A stretch of 64,000 nucleotides of DNA from contig NZ_CP102332.1 of NCBI RefSeq assembly GCF_024600715.1, positions 868,001-932,000 of the forward strand, in the 5' to 3' direction. Shown one piece after another: positions 22,097-31,884 of the stretch. Origin of the DNA: Streptomyces changanensis (GTDB taxonomy: Bacteria; Actinomycetota; Actinomycetes; Streptomycetales; Streptomycetaceae). How positions within the stretch are numbered: position 1 is the stretch's first letter; the number at the start of each line of letters is the position of its first letter. The position numbers and the translations under genes were made by a program. The notes under the pieces are model-generated. The model had not been told where the DNA came from, searched no databases, and saw only the letters and a list, made by a program, of their open reading frames with translations.

Positions 22097-24879
22097 CGAC
22101 CGTCCCCCTCCGGTGTCGTTCCTGGTGCTGTCTCACTGCGGGCGCGCTGCCAGCCTCGCTGCATCGCGGCCATCCTTCGGCGTACGTCTTCGGCCTCCCG
22201 CTCCGCGTCCTCGGGGTCGGTGAGGCCGGGCGCGGGGGCGGGTGCGGCCGGGGCGGCGGACCGCTCGGCCTGGTCCCGCAGCTGCGGGACGAGGCTCGCC
22301 TGGCGGACCCGGCGGGGCAGGCCGCCGATCGTCGGGGCGGCCCCGCCCGGCGCGGGCGGTGCGGGTGCGGGTGCGGACGGGGTGCTGCCGTCGCGGTCCC
22401 CGGGGCTGTCGTCGGGGGTGCCGGCGCCGTGGCGGGCCCGGGTGGTGCCGTCGCGGTCCCGGCCGGCGCCGTCGCGGGCGTCATGGGCGTCGCGGGCGTG
22501 GCCCGACGGGTGTCGGTCGGCGCGGGCTTCGCCGGGCGTCTCGTCCGCCGCGGGGGCGGGGTGGGCGCGGGCGGCCGGGTCGTCGACGCGCCGGCCGTGC
22601 CGGGCCACCAGGGCCGGCCTGCGGCGGGGCAGCGGGATGGGTCCGGTGGGGCGGTCGTCGGACGCGTCGGCCACCTGCTGGTGCTGCTCGCCCGAGGGCG
22701 CGCCGGCGGGGCGCAGGGGCGGGCGGGGAGCGAAGAGGGCGTCGTCCGGGGCGCCCGTACGCCCGTCGCGGTCGCCGTCGCGGTGGCGGCGGTCGAGACC
22801 TTCCTGCAGGCCGGCCCGCAGTTCGTCGGAGAGGTCCCCGAGGAGGTCGAAGGGGCCCTCCAGCTCGACCGGCCCGTCCAGGGCCGAGGTCGTGTGCGGC
22901 AGGGCGGTGCGCCGTGCCGTGCCGCCCGTACCGCGGCGGTCGGGGGTCTTGCGGTCCAGCCGGAAGCCGGCGCCCTGCGTCTCGGGGGCGTCGGTGAGGA
23001 GCGCGGCCGGAAGGAAGACGACGGCGGTGGTGCCTCCGTACGGGGAGTGCTGCAGGGAGACGCGGACGTTCTGCCGCCGGGCGAGGCGGCTGACGACGAA
23101 CAGACCGAGTCGGTCGGTGTCGGAGAGCTCGAACTCGGGGGTCTCCGCGAGGCGGAGGTTCGCGTCGAGGAGGTCCTCGGGCGACATGCCGAGGCCCCGG
23201 TCGTGGATCTCCAGGGTGAAGCCGTTGGCGACGCGCTCGCCGAGCACCTGGACGGCGGTGTGGGGCGGGGAGAAGACGGTGGCGTTCTCGAGGAGTTCGG
23301 CGATGAGGTGGGTGAGGTCCGCGACGGCGGGACCGCCGACGCCGATGCGGGGCAGGCGCCGGACCTCGATCCGCTCGTAGTCCTCGACCTCCGCGACCGC
23401 GGCCCGGACGACGTCCATGAGCTGGACGGGCCGGCGCCACTGGCGGGAGGGGGCCGCGCCGGAGAGGATCACCAGGCCCTCGGCGTGGCGGCGCATGCGC
23501 GTGGTGAGGTGGTCGAGGCGGAAGAGGTCGGCGAGCTCCTCGGTGTCCTCGGTGCGCCGCTCCATCGTGTCGAGGAGGGTCAGCTGGCGGTGCAGGAGGA
23601 CCTGGTTGCGGCGGGCGAGGTTGACGAAGACCTCGGAGACGCCGCGGCGCATGTCGGCCTGCTTGACGGCGGCTTCGACGGCGGCGCGCTGAAGGGTGTT
23701 GAGGGCCTTGCCGACCTGACCGATCTCGTCCTTGTCGTACTCGAGCCGGGGAACCTCCGTCTCAACGTCGACCTGCTCGCCGGCGGCCAGACGGCGCATC
23801 ACGCTGGGCAGGCGGGCGCCGGAGACCTCCTGGGCCTCCTTGCGCAGCCGGGTCAGGTCGCGGACCAGCCCGCGGCCGACGCGTACGGAGACGATGACGG
23901 AGCACAGGACGGCGAGGAAGCCGAGGACGCCCGCGCCGCCGGCCTTGAGCAGGACGCCCTGCGCGGCGGGGCCGACGCGGTCCTGGTAGCGGTCGCCCGC
24001 CTCCCGGTTCTCGGTCGCCAGGCCGTCGAGGACGGCGCCGGCGGCCTCGGTCCACCGGGCGGTGTCCGTGGCGCGCGGGTCGTCGGTGGGGCCGCCGGAC
24101 ACGACCGACTCCTCGACCTCCCGCAGCGGCTGGCTCCGGGGGCCGTGCCAGAAGTGCCGGTAGACGTCGCGCTCGCTCTGCGGCAGGACTTCGAGGCTGA
24201 GCTCGTAGAACTGCCGGCGGCGGGCGACCAGGTCGGAGATCAGGCGGATCTCCTCCGCGGTGAGGCGGTTGCTGATGAGCGAGGAGACGACGAGGGCGTC
24301 CTCGCGGGCGAGCATCTCGCGGGCGCGGGTGAGGCCGACGAGAGCACGGCCCTGCTTCTCCATCTCGACGTTGTCGAGGGCGTTGAGGTGGACGAGGAAG
24401 GTGTAGCAGGGGTCGACGAGGCGGTTGTAGAACTCCAGCGCCTGGAGGCGACCGACGGCGCGGGTGTCGACGGAGCGGCGCAGGGTCGCCAGGCTGTCGA
24501 AGGCGGCGAGGAGCGAGTCGAGGCGCTGCGCGGCGTCGTCCTGCATGGCGCCGGTGACGCGGGGGTCGCGGGCGTTGGCGCGGATGACGGCGACGGTGCG
24601 GTCGGTCTCGGCGCGGTCGCGGCGCAGGGCGGTGAGGGCGTCGGCGGCGCGCGGGTCGGCGAGGTAGACGAGGCTCTGACGGCGTTCGCGCTGGATCACG
24701 CGGACGGTGTCCTCCAGCGGGTAGCCCACCTTCTGCATGATGTGGCCGACGTCGAGGAGGTGGCCCGCCTCACGGCCGGTGATGAAGGTCGCGAAGCCCC
24801 ACAGGCCGGTGAGGGACAGGAGGGGGACGAGCAGCAGCGCCACGATCTTCCTGCGGATCGACTTCCCGCGAAAGCCCAT
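22093..24879 (-). CDS. cvnA: Conservon sensor histidine-kinase-like protein CvnA
   Basis: 928 residues from ATG 24879 with GGGGGAGG just upstream. A first membrane helix (about 12-34) and a second (about 305-330) enclose an extracytoplasmic nitrate/nitrite-sensing-type domain. A HAMP segment (VGRGLVRDLTRLRKEAQEVSG), a helical dimerisation part with RLDHLTTRMRRHAEGL, and an HATPase domain with ELLENATVFSPP and DRGLGMSPEDL follow. The last 230 residues are low-complexity and rich in Pro, Arg and Asp. It should sense an outside signal and act on CvnB-D instead of a response regulator. It heads the operon; the 428-bp upstream space holds its promoter. Confidence 0.92.
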   Translation of the reverse strand: MGFRGKSIRRKIVALLLVPLLSLTGLWGFATFITGREAGHLLDVGHIMQKVGYPLEDTVRVIQRERRQSLVYLADPRAADALTALRRDRAETDRTVAVIRANARDPRVTGAMQDDAAQRLDSLLAAFDSLATLRRSVDTRAVGRLQALEFYNRLVDPCYTFLVHLNALDNVEMEKQGRALVGLTRAREMLAREDALVVSSLISNRLTAEEIRLISDLVARRRQFYELSLEVLPQSERDVYRHFWHGPRSQPLREVEESVVSGGPTDDPRATDTARWTEAAGAVLDGLATENREAGDRYQDRVGPAAQGVLLKAGGAGVLGFLAVLCSVIVSVRVGRGLVRDLTRLRKEAQEVSGARLPSVMRRLAAGEQVDVETEVPRLEYDKDEIGQVGKALNTLQRAAVEAAVKQADMRRGVSEVFVNLARRNQVLLHRQLTLLDTMERRTEDTEELADLFRLDHLTTRMRRHAEGLVILSGAAPSRQWRRPVQLMDVVRAAVAEVEDYERIEVRRLPRIGVGGPAVADLTHLIAELLENATVFSPPHTAVQVLGERVANGFTLEIHDRGLGMSPEDLLDANLRLAETPEFELSDTDRLGLFVVSRLARRQNVRVSLQHSPYGGTTAVVFLPAALLTDAPETQGAGFRLDRKTPDRRGTGGTARRTALPHTTSALDGPVELEGPFDLLGDLSDELRAGLQEGLDRRHRDGDRDGRTGAPDDALFAPRPPLRPAGAPSGEQHQQVADASDDRPTGPIPLPRRRPALVARHGRRVDDPAARAHPAPAADETPGEARADRHPSGHARDAHDARDGAGRDRDGTTRARHGAGTPDDSPGDRDGSTPSAPAPAPPAPGGAAPTIGGLPRRVRQASLVPQLRDQAERSAAPAAPAPAPGLTDPEDAEREAEDVRRRMAAMQRGWQRARSETAPGTTPEGDGR

Positions 24880-25307
24880 GGCCTCCCCCAGCCCGCCCGG
24901 CCGCCCGGCGCGGCACGGGGTGTACACATCAACGGAGCAGCAAACGGCGCGAGCCTACTACTGCCGCGCAGGGGACCCGAAGACGCGTCCGGACGTTTTT
25001 CGGCCGCCTCACGCGTTGTTGATCATGACTTGTCCCGGTATCCCCGCCATGCCGGGAGAACACTCGGGTCACCGGTGAATCCGGCTGTGGCGCATGACAC
25101 CTGGCGAGGCGTCAGTACCGTGCCGGTGGGGCGTCCGAGCGGAGCCGCTCCGGCCGGGATTCCGGATGGCTGGAATTGCTCCCTCCGGGAATCTTCCCGG
25201 GCCACCGGCCGTCTTCCTGTACGGGGGGCGGCGGTCCGATCGGCGTAGAACGGTCCACAAGGGGCAGCCACCCTGGTACGGGTATCTGTGGTGGGGAGTG
25301 ACGGTGG
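24880..25307. promoter_or_regulatory. Divergent intergenic region with a sigma-R-like promoter
   Basis: No gene is visible in these 428 bp between cvnA and the next plus-strand gene. On the plus strand GGGAAT (25187-25192) is followed after exactly 18 bases by GTC (25211-25213). This is close to the sigma-R consensus GGGAAT-N18-GTT but with a weaker -10. The predicted start would be about 90 bp before the 25308 ATG. The -35 box also forms part of a CCGGGAA-TC-TTCCCGG palindrome. Confidence 0.4.
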
Positions 25308-25754
25308 ATGAGCACGGGGCGTCATGAGCTTTGGGTGGAGGAGCCGGTCGGGCGGCGCAGGCTGCCGGATCCGGTACGGATAGTGGCGGTACGGGCCGGG
25401 ATCGTCACGTCGGTGGCGCTGATCCAGGCGATGGCCGCGTACCTGCTGACGGTCACGGGATCCTGGCTGGCGTTCCCGCTGGTGCTGACCAGTATCGGCA
25501 GCACGGTGGGGGCGACCTGGGCGGTCCTGGACGTCTGGGTGACGCGTCAGGTCTGGAAGCAGCGGTACGGGGTGGTCTCGGAACCGAGCAGCACGGCGCG
25601 GCAGCTGCGGCGCGAGCGGCGGTTGGCGAAGCGGGCCGCGCGGGAGGCCGCGCGCATACGGACGGCGCCCGCTCGGACCGCGGCACGTGGCGCGCAGGCC
25701 CCGCCGGGCGGGCACGCCCCGCAGCCGGCACCGGGCGAGCTGTCCCGGGCCTGA
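25308..25754 (+). CDS. Small membrane protein of unknown function
   Basis: 148 residues from ATG 25308. Two hydrophobic segments (about 26-46 and 52-74) are joined by a short turn and followed by WVTRQVWKQRYGV. A strongly basic Arg/Ala-rich cytoplasmic tail (about 95-125) and a Pro/Ala-rich end follow. I do not recognise the family, but the pattern of two helices plus basic tail is common in Streptomyces envelope proteins. A sigma-R-like site upstream hints at redox control. The 229 bp after it are GC-rich with no gene. Confidence 0.75.
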   Translation: MSTGRHELWVEEPVGRRRLPDPVRIVAVRAGIVTSVALIQAMAAYLLTVTGSWLAFPLVLTSIGSTVGATWAVLDVWVTRQVWKQRYGVVSEPSSTARQLRRERRLAKRAAREAARIRTAPARTAARGAQAPPGGHAPQPAPGELSRA

Positions 25755-25983
25755 CGCGGCGCCGCGCCGCGGCTGGGGCGCGGCCGGGGGCCGGGGGCCG
25801 GGGGCGCGGGTGTGCCCCCGGCCCCCGGCGTGCGTCTCGGCGGGCCGCCCGCGGGCTCGGCCGGCAGCCCGCGGGGGGGCCTGGCGGTGTCGGGGGTGCC
25901 AGGTGGAGCGGGTGCGCCCCGGCGGTGTCGGGGCGCGGGGTGGCGGGTGCGGGTCCGTGCGCCGGCGGGCCGACGGCCGGGCG

Positions 25984-28900
25984 TCAGCCCGCCGTCGGCT
26001 GACGCTCCGCCGGGGGCTGCCCCTCCGCCAGGGGCCGCTCGGACCTCGGCCGCTCGGACGTCGGCCGCTCGGCGGACGGTCGCTCCGTCGGCTGGCTCCG
26101 GCGGAACATGCGGGTCGCGGTGATCTCGCCGTGGACGGCCGGCTCCCCCTCCTGGGCGGGTTGCGGCAGCCCCGGCCGCAGGTGCTCCTCGACGCTGATG
26201 TACTTCAACCCCGCCCGCAGGTCGGCATCGTTGCGCAACCTGATCACCAGCGGGAACTCCGCGAGCGCCGTCGTGTCGAAGAGGCCCGTCGTGTACAGGA
26301 GCTGCACGCCGAGCGCGTCCGACACGGCCCGCTGGAGCTCCAGCAGGTAGGTGGCGTTGGCGCGGCCGATGGGGTTGTCGAGGAAGAGCGTGCCGGCGTG
26401 CCGGTGCTTGTCCCGGCCCCGGTCGTTGCTGCGCAGCGCCGCCATCGTGCAGTACAGGGCGATGGCGGCGGTCAGGAGCTGGCCGCCGGAGAAGACGTCA
26501 CCCATCTGACCGACCGGGACGCGCTCGGCGCGGAGCACCGCGTCGGGCTTGAGGATCTCCACGGCGACGCCCCGGGGCTGCAGGGCCGCGTGGACGCCGC
26601 GCAGGAGCAGCGACATGCCGTCGCGCCGGAGGTCGGAGTTCTTCTTGACGGCGGCGCGGGTGGCCTCGTCGATGACCTCCCCGAGCCGCTCGACGAGGGT
26701 CGCCTGGTCGGGCTCCTCGAAGCGGATGCGGAGGAACTCCTGCCCGGACCACTCGCCGAGGCCCTCGGGCAGTCGGGAGAGGCGCTGGGCGGAGCGGAGC
26801 GTGGTGAGCGCGGACTCGACCAGGCCGCGCAGCCGGTCGACGATCGACTCGCGGTTGCGCTCCAGCTGGGCCAGCTCGTCGGTGAGGACGCGCAGGCGCG
26901 GCGCGAACGCCTCGGCCCAGCGGGCGGCGTGCTCGGGCAGCGCGGCCGCCGGCAGCTCCCTGATCTGCTGCCGGGCGGGGGTGCGCACCTGCTCGTAGCG
27001 GGTGGAGTTGGCGTGCCGTACGAGGACGTCACAGGCCTCGCGCACGGCTGAGTCGGCAGCGGACAGGTCGGCGGCGCAGCCGCGCAGGGAACGGCGGGCC
27101 TCGGCGGCGGCCTGGCGGGCTTCCTCCAGGGAGCCCGCGTGGGGCTGGGGCTCCCGCGGGTCGTCGTCCGCGTGCTCGCGCAGCTGGTCGCGCAGGAGGG
27201 CGGCCAGCTCGTCGAAGCCGCCCGCGGCGTCCTCGGCGGCGCGGTGCGCCCGCAGGAGGTGGGCGTGCGTGGCGCGGGCCGCCTCCAGGGCGTCGGTGCG
27301 CGCGGCGAGTTCGCCGGTGGCCGTGCGCAGCAGCGTCTGGGCCTGCTCGGCGTCGGCGGGGACCAGCTCGTCGGGCAGCTCGGTGTGCGCTTCGCCGTCG
27401 GTGGGGGCGAGCCGTTCGGCCTCGCCGCGCAGCCGGCCCAGCTTCTCGCTGGCCTCGGAGGCGCGGGTCTCCAGCAGCTGCACCAGCGACTCGGCGCGGG
27501 CGGCGGCGGCCTGCCGGGAGGGGCCGTCGGCGCCGTCCGGGCTGTCCAGCAGCTGCGCGGCGCGGGTGCGGACCTTGTTGGTGAGCCGGTCGAGCTCGGC
27601 GAGGGCGGCGCTCTCGTCGCTCTCCGCGCGGGCCTGCTCGGCGCGCAGGTCGGCGCCGACGCCCACCTTCTCGTACAGCTGCGACGCGGCGCGGTACGCC
27701 TCGCGGAGCGCCGGCAGGGAGGGGCGCGGCACGCCGCCGTCGAGGAGGTCGGTGCCGTCGGGCTTCTCCTCGGGGACGTTCTCCGGGGCGCCGGCGATCT
27801 CGGCGCGTTCGGCGCGCAGGGCGCGGGCGGTGCGGTGGGCGTCGTCGGCGGCGCGCTGGGCGGCGCGGCGGTCCTCGTCGGCGGCGCGGGCGCGCTCCAG
27901 GCACGTCTGGGCCCTGGCCTCGGCCTCGGCGGCCTCGTCGGCGAGTTCACGCAGGCGGGACTGCCAGCCGGCCCGTTCACGGAGCCGGAAGGCGAGACCG
28001 GCGAGGGCGTCGGCGACGCGGCGGGCACGCTGGGCGGCGTCCTGCCGTTCGTCGCGGACGCGGGCGGTCTCGGCGGCGGTCTCGTCGGCCTCCGCGCGGG
28101 CGGCACGGGCCTCGGCGAGGACCGCCTGCGCGGTCTCGGCCGCTTCGCGGGCGGCTTCGGCGGCCCCGGCCAGCTCGGCGAGCATGCCGGGCGGGCAGTC
28201 GGCGCGCCACGAGCCGACGCGGGCGGCGAGCGAGCGGTCACCGGCGAGGCGGGCCGCGAGACCGCGGATCTCCTCGTCGCGGGCGGCGGCACGGGCGCGC
28301 AGGGCCTGGCGCTCCTCGTCGGCGGCGTGCTCGTCGTGCATGGCCGGGTTCGGCGGGATGAGGAACACCTCGCCGTCGTCGTCCGACGGCTGCCGGGGTA
28401 CGGGCGCGAGCAGCGCGGCGGCGGTGCCGACGGCGACGGCGGAGCGGGGCAGGAGGGCGGCGCCGGCGAGGGCCTCGCGGGCGCGGGCGTACGACTGGGG
28501 GTCGGTGACGACGACGCCGTCGACCAGTTCGGGGCGGGCGGCGAGGACGGCGGCGTGGTCGGCCGGGTCGACGGACTGGGCCAGGTAGCGCCAGCCGGGG
28601 AGGGCGGGGACGCCCTGCTCGCCGAGGAACTCGACGGTGGCCAGGACGTCGGGGCCGGGCGGCAGGAGGCCGCCGTCGCCGAGGGCTCCGAGGATCCGCG
28701 CGTCGTCGGCCGCGGCGGTGCGCAGGTCGAAGAGCTTGCGCTCGCCCGAGGCGATGTTGTGGTCGAGGAGCTCGCGCAATTCGTCGGCGTACCGGTCGAG
28801 CTCCTCGGCGGTCAGGGGGCCCTGGCCGGCGCGGGGCGCGGCGGCGCTCGCGCCGGGCCGCTGCCCGGTGGCGACGCCGGCGTCCCCGCCGGTGGCCGCG

Positions 28901-30819
28901 CCGGCGGTCCCGCCGTTGTGCTCACCGGTGCTGCCGCCGGTGTTCTGGCGGGGTACGCGGGCGGTCCTGCGGGCGGCGGGCAGGCTGAGCAGCTCGGCGA
29001 GGCGCTCCTCGGCGGCGATGGACTCGGCGGCGCGCCGCTCGGCCTCGTGGGCGTGGTCGGCGGCTTGGGCGGCGTCGGCGGCGCGGGCGGCGGCCAGCTC
29101 GGCGCGGGACTCGTCGGCGGCGGCCTCCCGCGCGCGGTCCGCGGCGAGGCGGGCGGCCTCGCGGGCGGTGTCCCAGGCGGCGACGGCGGTCTTCTCGGCG
29201 TCGGCGGCGGCGAGGGCGGCGCGTGCGGGGTCGGCGTCGGGGGCCGTGTCGTCGAGCCAGCCCGCCCGTACGGCCTCGGCGGTCTCCTGCTCCACCTCGG
29301 CGAGCCGCTGGCGCAGGTGGCCGGCCTCGCTGCGGGCGCGCTGCGCCTCGGTGGCGGCGGAGGTGGCGTCGCGGTGGGCGGTCTCGCCGGCCTCCTGGAG
29401 GGCGGCGGAACGCTCCTCCTGCTCGTCGGCGTGGCGCTCGCCCTCCGTCGCGGCGGCCTGGAGGGCGCGGACGAGGTCGGAGGCGGCCTTGGCGCGGGCG
29501 GCGAGGGCCGGTGCGGCGTCCCGCTCCGCCTCCTGGATGGCGACCGCCACGCGCGCGGAGCGGTCGGCCGCGGCGCGGTGGCGCAGGACGGCCTCGGTGG
29601 CCTGCCAGGCGGCGTGCAGGGTGCGGGCGTCGGTGAGTTCGCGGCGCTGGGCGGCGGCGCCCTTCTCGGCGGCGGCGAGCGCCAGGGACGCGTGGCGGTA
29701 GGCGAGTTCGGCGGCGACGAGGGAGCTGCGGGCGCGGGCCTGCTCGGCGTCGGTGACGGTGTGCGCGGCGGCGGTCACCTGCTCGGCGAGCTCGGCGGTG
29801 CGCACCCGTTCCTCGCCGGCGCGGGCGGTCAGGCGGCGCGCCAGGGCGCGGGTGCGGCGCTCGGCGGCGGCGTGGACGTCGCGGGCGCGGGCGCGGGTGT
29901 CGGCGGCGTCGACGATGCGGCCGAGGAGGTCGACGGAGCCGGCGGTGAAGTCGCGTTCCGCGGTGAGTTCGGCGCGGCGGCCGAGCTTGCCGCCGAAGCC
30001 GCTGACGAGGTCGGCGAGGCCGTCGGTGTCGCGGGTGTCGGTGACGGCGCGCAGCAGGAGGTCGGTGAAGTCGGAGTCCTTCTTCACCGCGAAGAGGCCG
30101 GCCGCCTCACCCTCGTCGGCGTTCATCTCGCGCTGGTAGCGGAAGAGTTCCGGGTCGAGGCCGAGGTCGCCGAGGTGTTCGTTCCAGCGGTCGTGGATCT
30201 CCTCCCAGTACACCTCCAGGTGCGGGTACGCCTTGCCGGCCTCCGTGAGGGCGTCGCGGAAGCCCTTCATGGTGCGGCGGCGGCCCTGCGCGCCGGAGGC
30301 GCCCTCGCCGTGCGCGCGGACGGCGGTGGACTCGGCGACGGGGAGGTTGTCGAGGCTGAGGCCGGGGCCGGGACGGAAGGAGTACCACGCCTCGGCGAAC
30401 TTGCGCGGGTCGTTGGAGACCTGGCGGCCGCGCCACTCGCTGACCTTGCCGACGACGACGAGTTCACCGGTGAGGGTGTGCTGCCACTCCAGGGCGACGT
30501 GTCCGCAGTCGTCGGCGAGGAGGAACTTGCGCAGGACGCCGGAGCTGGCGCCGCCGAGGGTGTTGCGGTGGCCGGGGAGCATCACCGAGAAGATCAGCTT
30601 GAGGAGGACGGACTTGCCGCCGCCGTTTTCCAGGAAGAGCACGCCGGCGGGGGCGGGCCGGCGGGGCGGCCCGACCGGTTCGTCCTCGAAGAACTCCGCC
30701 TGGGTGGGGGCGGGCCGGGGCACGGGCTCGCCCACTCCGCGCAGGTCCAGGACGGTGTCGGCGTAGCGGGCACCGGCGGGTCCGATGGAGTAGAGGCGGA
30801 CCCGGGACAGCTCGTACAT
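25984..30819 (-). CDS. SMC-like ATPase of a JetABC/MksFEB-type complex (JetC/MksB)
   Basis: 1,611 residues from ATG 30819. The head N-terminus has a Walker A in FLENGGGKSVLLKLIF (K69), and the head C-terminus has the signature DVFSGGQ (1441-1447) and Walker B GTLFLDNPIG. Between lie two very long Ala/Arg/Glu coiled-coil arms (about 300-640 and 880-1330) around a globular hinge-like part (about 700-870, LLDHNIASGERKLFDL to EVFLIPPNP). This is the SMC/MukB/Rad50 plan. The Walker B residue after Asp1481 is Asn1482, not the usual catalytic Glu. The tail has SERP/AERP repeats. It follows the JetB-like gene by 110 bp. Family knowledge: such ATPases extrude DNA loops in condensin-like or plasmid-restricting (Wadjet) complexes. 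No JetD/MksG nuclease follows. Confidence 0.85.
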   Translation of the reverse strand: MYELSRVRLYSIGPAGARYADTVLDLRGVGEPVPRPAPTQAEFFEDEPVGPPRRPAPAGVLFLENGGGKSVLLKLIFSVMLPGHRNTLGGASSGVLRKFLLADDCGHVALEWQHTLTGELVVVGKVSEWRGRQVSNDPRKFAEAWYSFRPGPGLSLDNLPVAESTAVRAHGEGASGAQGRRRTMKGFRDALTEAGKAYPHLEVYWEEIHDRWNEHLGDLGLDPELFRYQREMNADEGEAAGLFAVKKDSDFTDLLLRAVTDTRDTDGLADLVSGFGGKLGRRAELTAERDFTAGSVDLLGRIVDAADTRARARDVHAAAERRTRALARRLTARAGEERVRTAELAEQVTAAAHTVTDAEQARARSSLVAAELAYRHASLALAAAEKGAAAQRRELTDARTLHAAWQATEAVLRHRAAADRSARVAVAIQEAERDAAPALAARAKAASDLVRALQAAATEGERHADEQEERSAALQEAGETAHRDATSAATEAQRARSEAGHLRQRLAEVEQETAEAVRAGWLDDTAPDADPARAALAAADAEKTAVAAWDTAREAARLAADRAREAAADESRAELAAARAADAAQAADHAHEAERRAAESIAAEERLAELLSLPAARRTARVPRQNTGGSTGEHNGGTAGAATGGDAGVATGQRPGASAAAPRAGQGPLTAEELDRYADELRELLDHNIASGERKLFDLRTAAADDARILGALGDGGLLPPGPDVLATVEFLGEQGVPALPGWRYLAQSVDPADHAAVLAARPELVDGVVVTDPQSYARAREALAGAALLPRSAVAVGTAAALLAPVPRQPSDDDGEVFLIPPNPAMHDEHAADEERQALRARAAARDEEIRGLAARLAGDRSLAARVGSWRADCPPGMLAELAGAAEAAREAAETAQAVLAEARAARAEADETAAETARVRDERQDAAQRARRVADALAGLAFRLRERAGWQSRLRELADEAAEAEARAQTCLERARAADEDRRAAQRAADDAHRTARALRAERAEIAGAPENVPEEKPDGTDLLDGGVPRPSLPALREAYRAASQLYEKVGVGADLRAEQARAESDESAALAELDRLTNKVRTRAAQLLDSPDGADGPSRQAAAARAESLVQLLETRASEASEKLGRLRGEAERLAPTDGEAHTELPDELVPADAEQAQTLLRTATGELAARTDALEAARATHAHLLRAHRAAEDAAGGFDELAALLRDQLREHADDDPREPQPHAGSLEEARQAAAEARRSLRGCAADLSAADSAVREACDVLVRHANSTRYEQVRTPARQQIRELPAAALPEHAARWAEAFAPRLRVLTDELAQLERNRESIVDRLRGLVESALTTLRSAQRLSRLPEGLGEWSGQEFLRIRFEEPDQATLVERLGEVIDEATRAAVKKNSDLRRDGMSLLLRGVHAALQPRGVAVEILKPDAVLRAERVPVGQMGDVFSGGQLLTAAIALYCTMAALRSNDRGRDKHRHAGTLFLDNPIGRANATYLLELQRAVSDALGVQLLYTTGLFDTTALAEFPLVIRLRNDADLRAGLKYISVEEHLRPGLPQPAQEGEPAVHGEITATRMFRRSQPTERPSAERPTSERPRSERPLAEGQPPAERQPTAG

Positions 30820-30929
30820 GGCGGCGGACTCTCGTCGGTGGTTCGGAGGGGTGGGGCGTCGGGACGCCGATGGCGGAATGCCGGTGGCGGGGGCGCCGTC
30901 GGCGGGGCCGGGGCGCGGGTCGGGGGCGG

Positions 30930-31841
30930 TCAGCCGTGGAACGGGAGGCCCGCGTCCGCGGCCAGTTCCAGGTCGTCGCCGTCGGGCGGGGGCAGGAGGG
31001 AGGCGGTCCCGTCGGTGACGGGGACGACGCCCAGGTCCAGCAGTTCGGCCATGGCGGCGCTGCCGGCCATGTCGCGGACCTGCAGCTGGAAGCGGGCCGT
31101 CGTGCGGTAGGCGCCCCCCGCGTCGTCCCCGGTGCGCTGGAGGAAGCCGGAGTCGGTGAGGAAGGCGACGGCCTTGCCGATGATGCCGGTGGTGGAGCCG
31201 GCGAGGCGCCGGGCGTCCTTGGTGGCGCCGGTGGCGCTGCGGCGCGTGTAGGTGCGCCAGGCGGCCTCCAGGCCGGGGGCGGCGGAGGCGGGGTCGGTGT
31301 TCTCGCCCTCCCGCTCGGCACGCTCCTCCAGGCGGCGGCACGCCTGGCGGACGAAGGCGTCGACGCCGTTGACGGTGATGCGGCCGATGTAGCCGTCGTC
31401 GGCGAGGTCCTCGGGCCGGGGGAAGGCCATGGCGGCGATGGCCAGGTGGGCGAGGCCGTGCAGGAAGCGGTCGGCGGAGTCGGCGGAGGCCCGGCGGGCG
31501 TAGTCGCCCATGCGGACGGCGAAGACGGAGTCCTCACCGGCGGTGACGGCCATGCCCGCGCGTGGGGAGACCTCCAGGACGACGAGGCCGAGGCCGGTGG
31601 CGACGGCGTCGGCGAGCCGGGCGAAGGGCGGGTCCTCGCGGTAGCGGCGGAGCAGTTCGGCGTACTCGGCGTCGCGGGCCGGGAGCAGCCTGGGCTGGAG
31701 GCCGAAGGAGACGAGCCGCGCGGCGTCGGCGGCGTCGGCCGGCGTGACGCCGCCCGACGCCGCCGGCGGGGCGGGCACGGCGGCCTGCCCGGCGTCCGAC
31801 TCGCTCCACGCGTCGGTGTGCTCGGCGTGGTGGTCGCTCAC
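30930..31841 (-). CDS. MksE/JetB-like subunit of the SMC-like complex
   Basis: 303 residues from GTG 31841, with GAGGAG 8 bp upstream. An acidic, Ala/Pro-rich leader (1-35) is followed by an all-helical and winged-helix-like body: ARLVSFGLQPRLLPARDAEYAELLRRY, FLHGLAHLAIAAMAFPRP, and a C-terminal half with STTGIIGKAVAFLTDSGFLQ. No catalytic motif or membrane segment is visible. The place between a kleisin-like gene and an SMC-like gene, the size and the winged-helix look fit the KITE-type partner (MksE/JetB). The assignment is by position and fold impression and needs structure comparison. It starts 43 bp after the kleisin-like gene. Confidence 0.72.
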   Translation of the reverse strand: MSDHHAEHTDAWSESDAGQAAVPAPPAASGGVTPADAADAARLVSFGLQPRLLPARDAEYAELLRRYREDPPFARLADAVATGLGLVVLEVSPRAGMAVTAGEDSVFAVRMGDYARRASADSADRFLHGLAHLAIAAMAFPRPEDLADDGYIGRITVNGVDAFVRQACRRLEERAEREGENTDPASAAPGLEAAWRTYTRRSATGATKDARRLAGSTTGIIGKAVAFLTDSGFLQRTGDDAGGAYRTTARFQLQVRDMAGSAAMAELLDLGVVPVTDGTASLLPPPDGDDLELAADAGLPFHG

Positions 31842-31884
31842 GGCTGGTGCTCCTCGGTGCTGCTGGTGGTCGCGGTCATGCGGG

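Noticed and set aside
27139-31110. 1,323-codon plus-strand open frame opposite the SMC-like gene
   Set aside because: It is a shadow frame of a high-GC coding strand, with Gly/Ala/Val-rich low-complexity translation and no domain.
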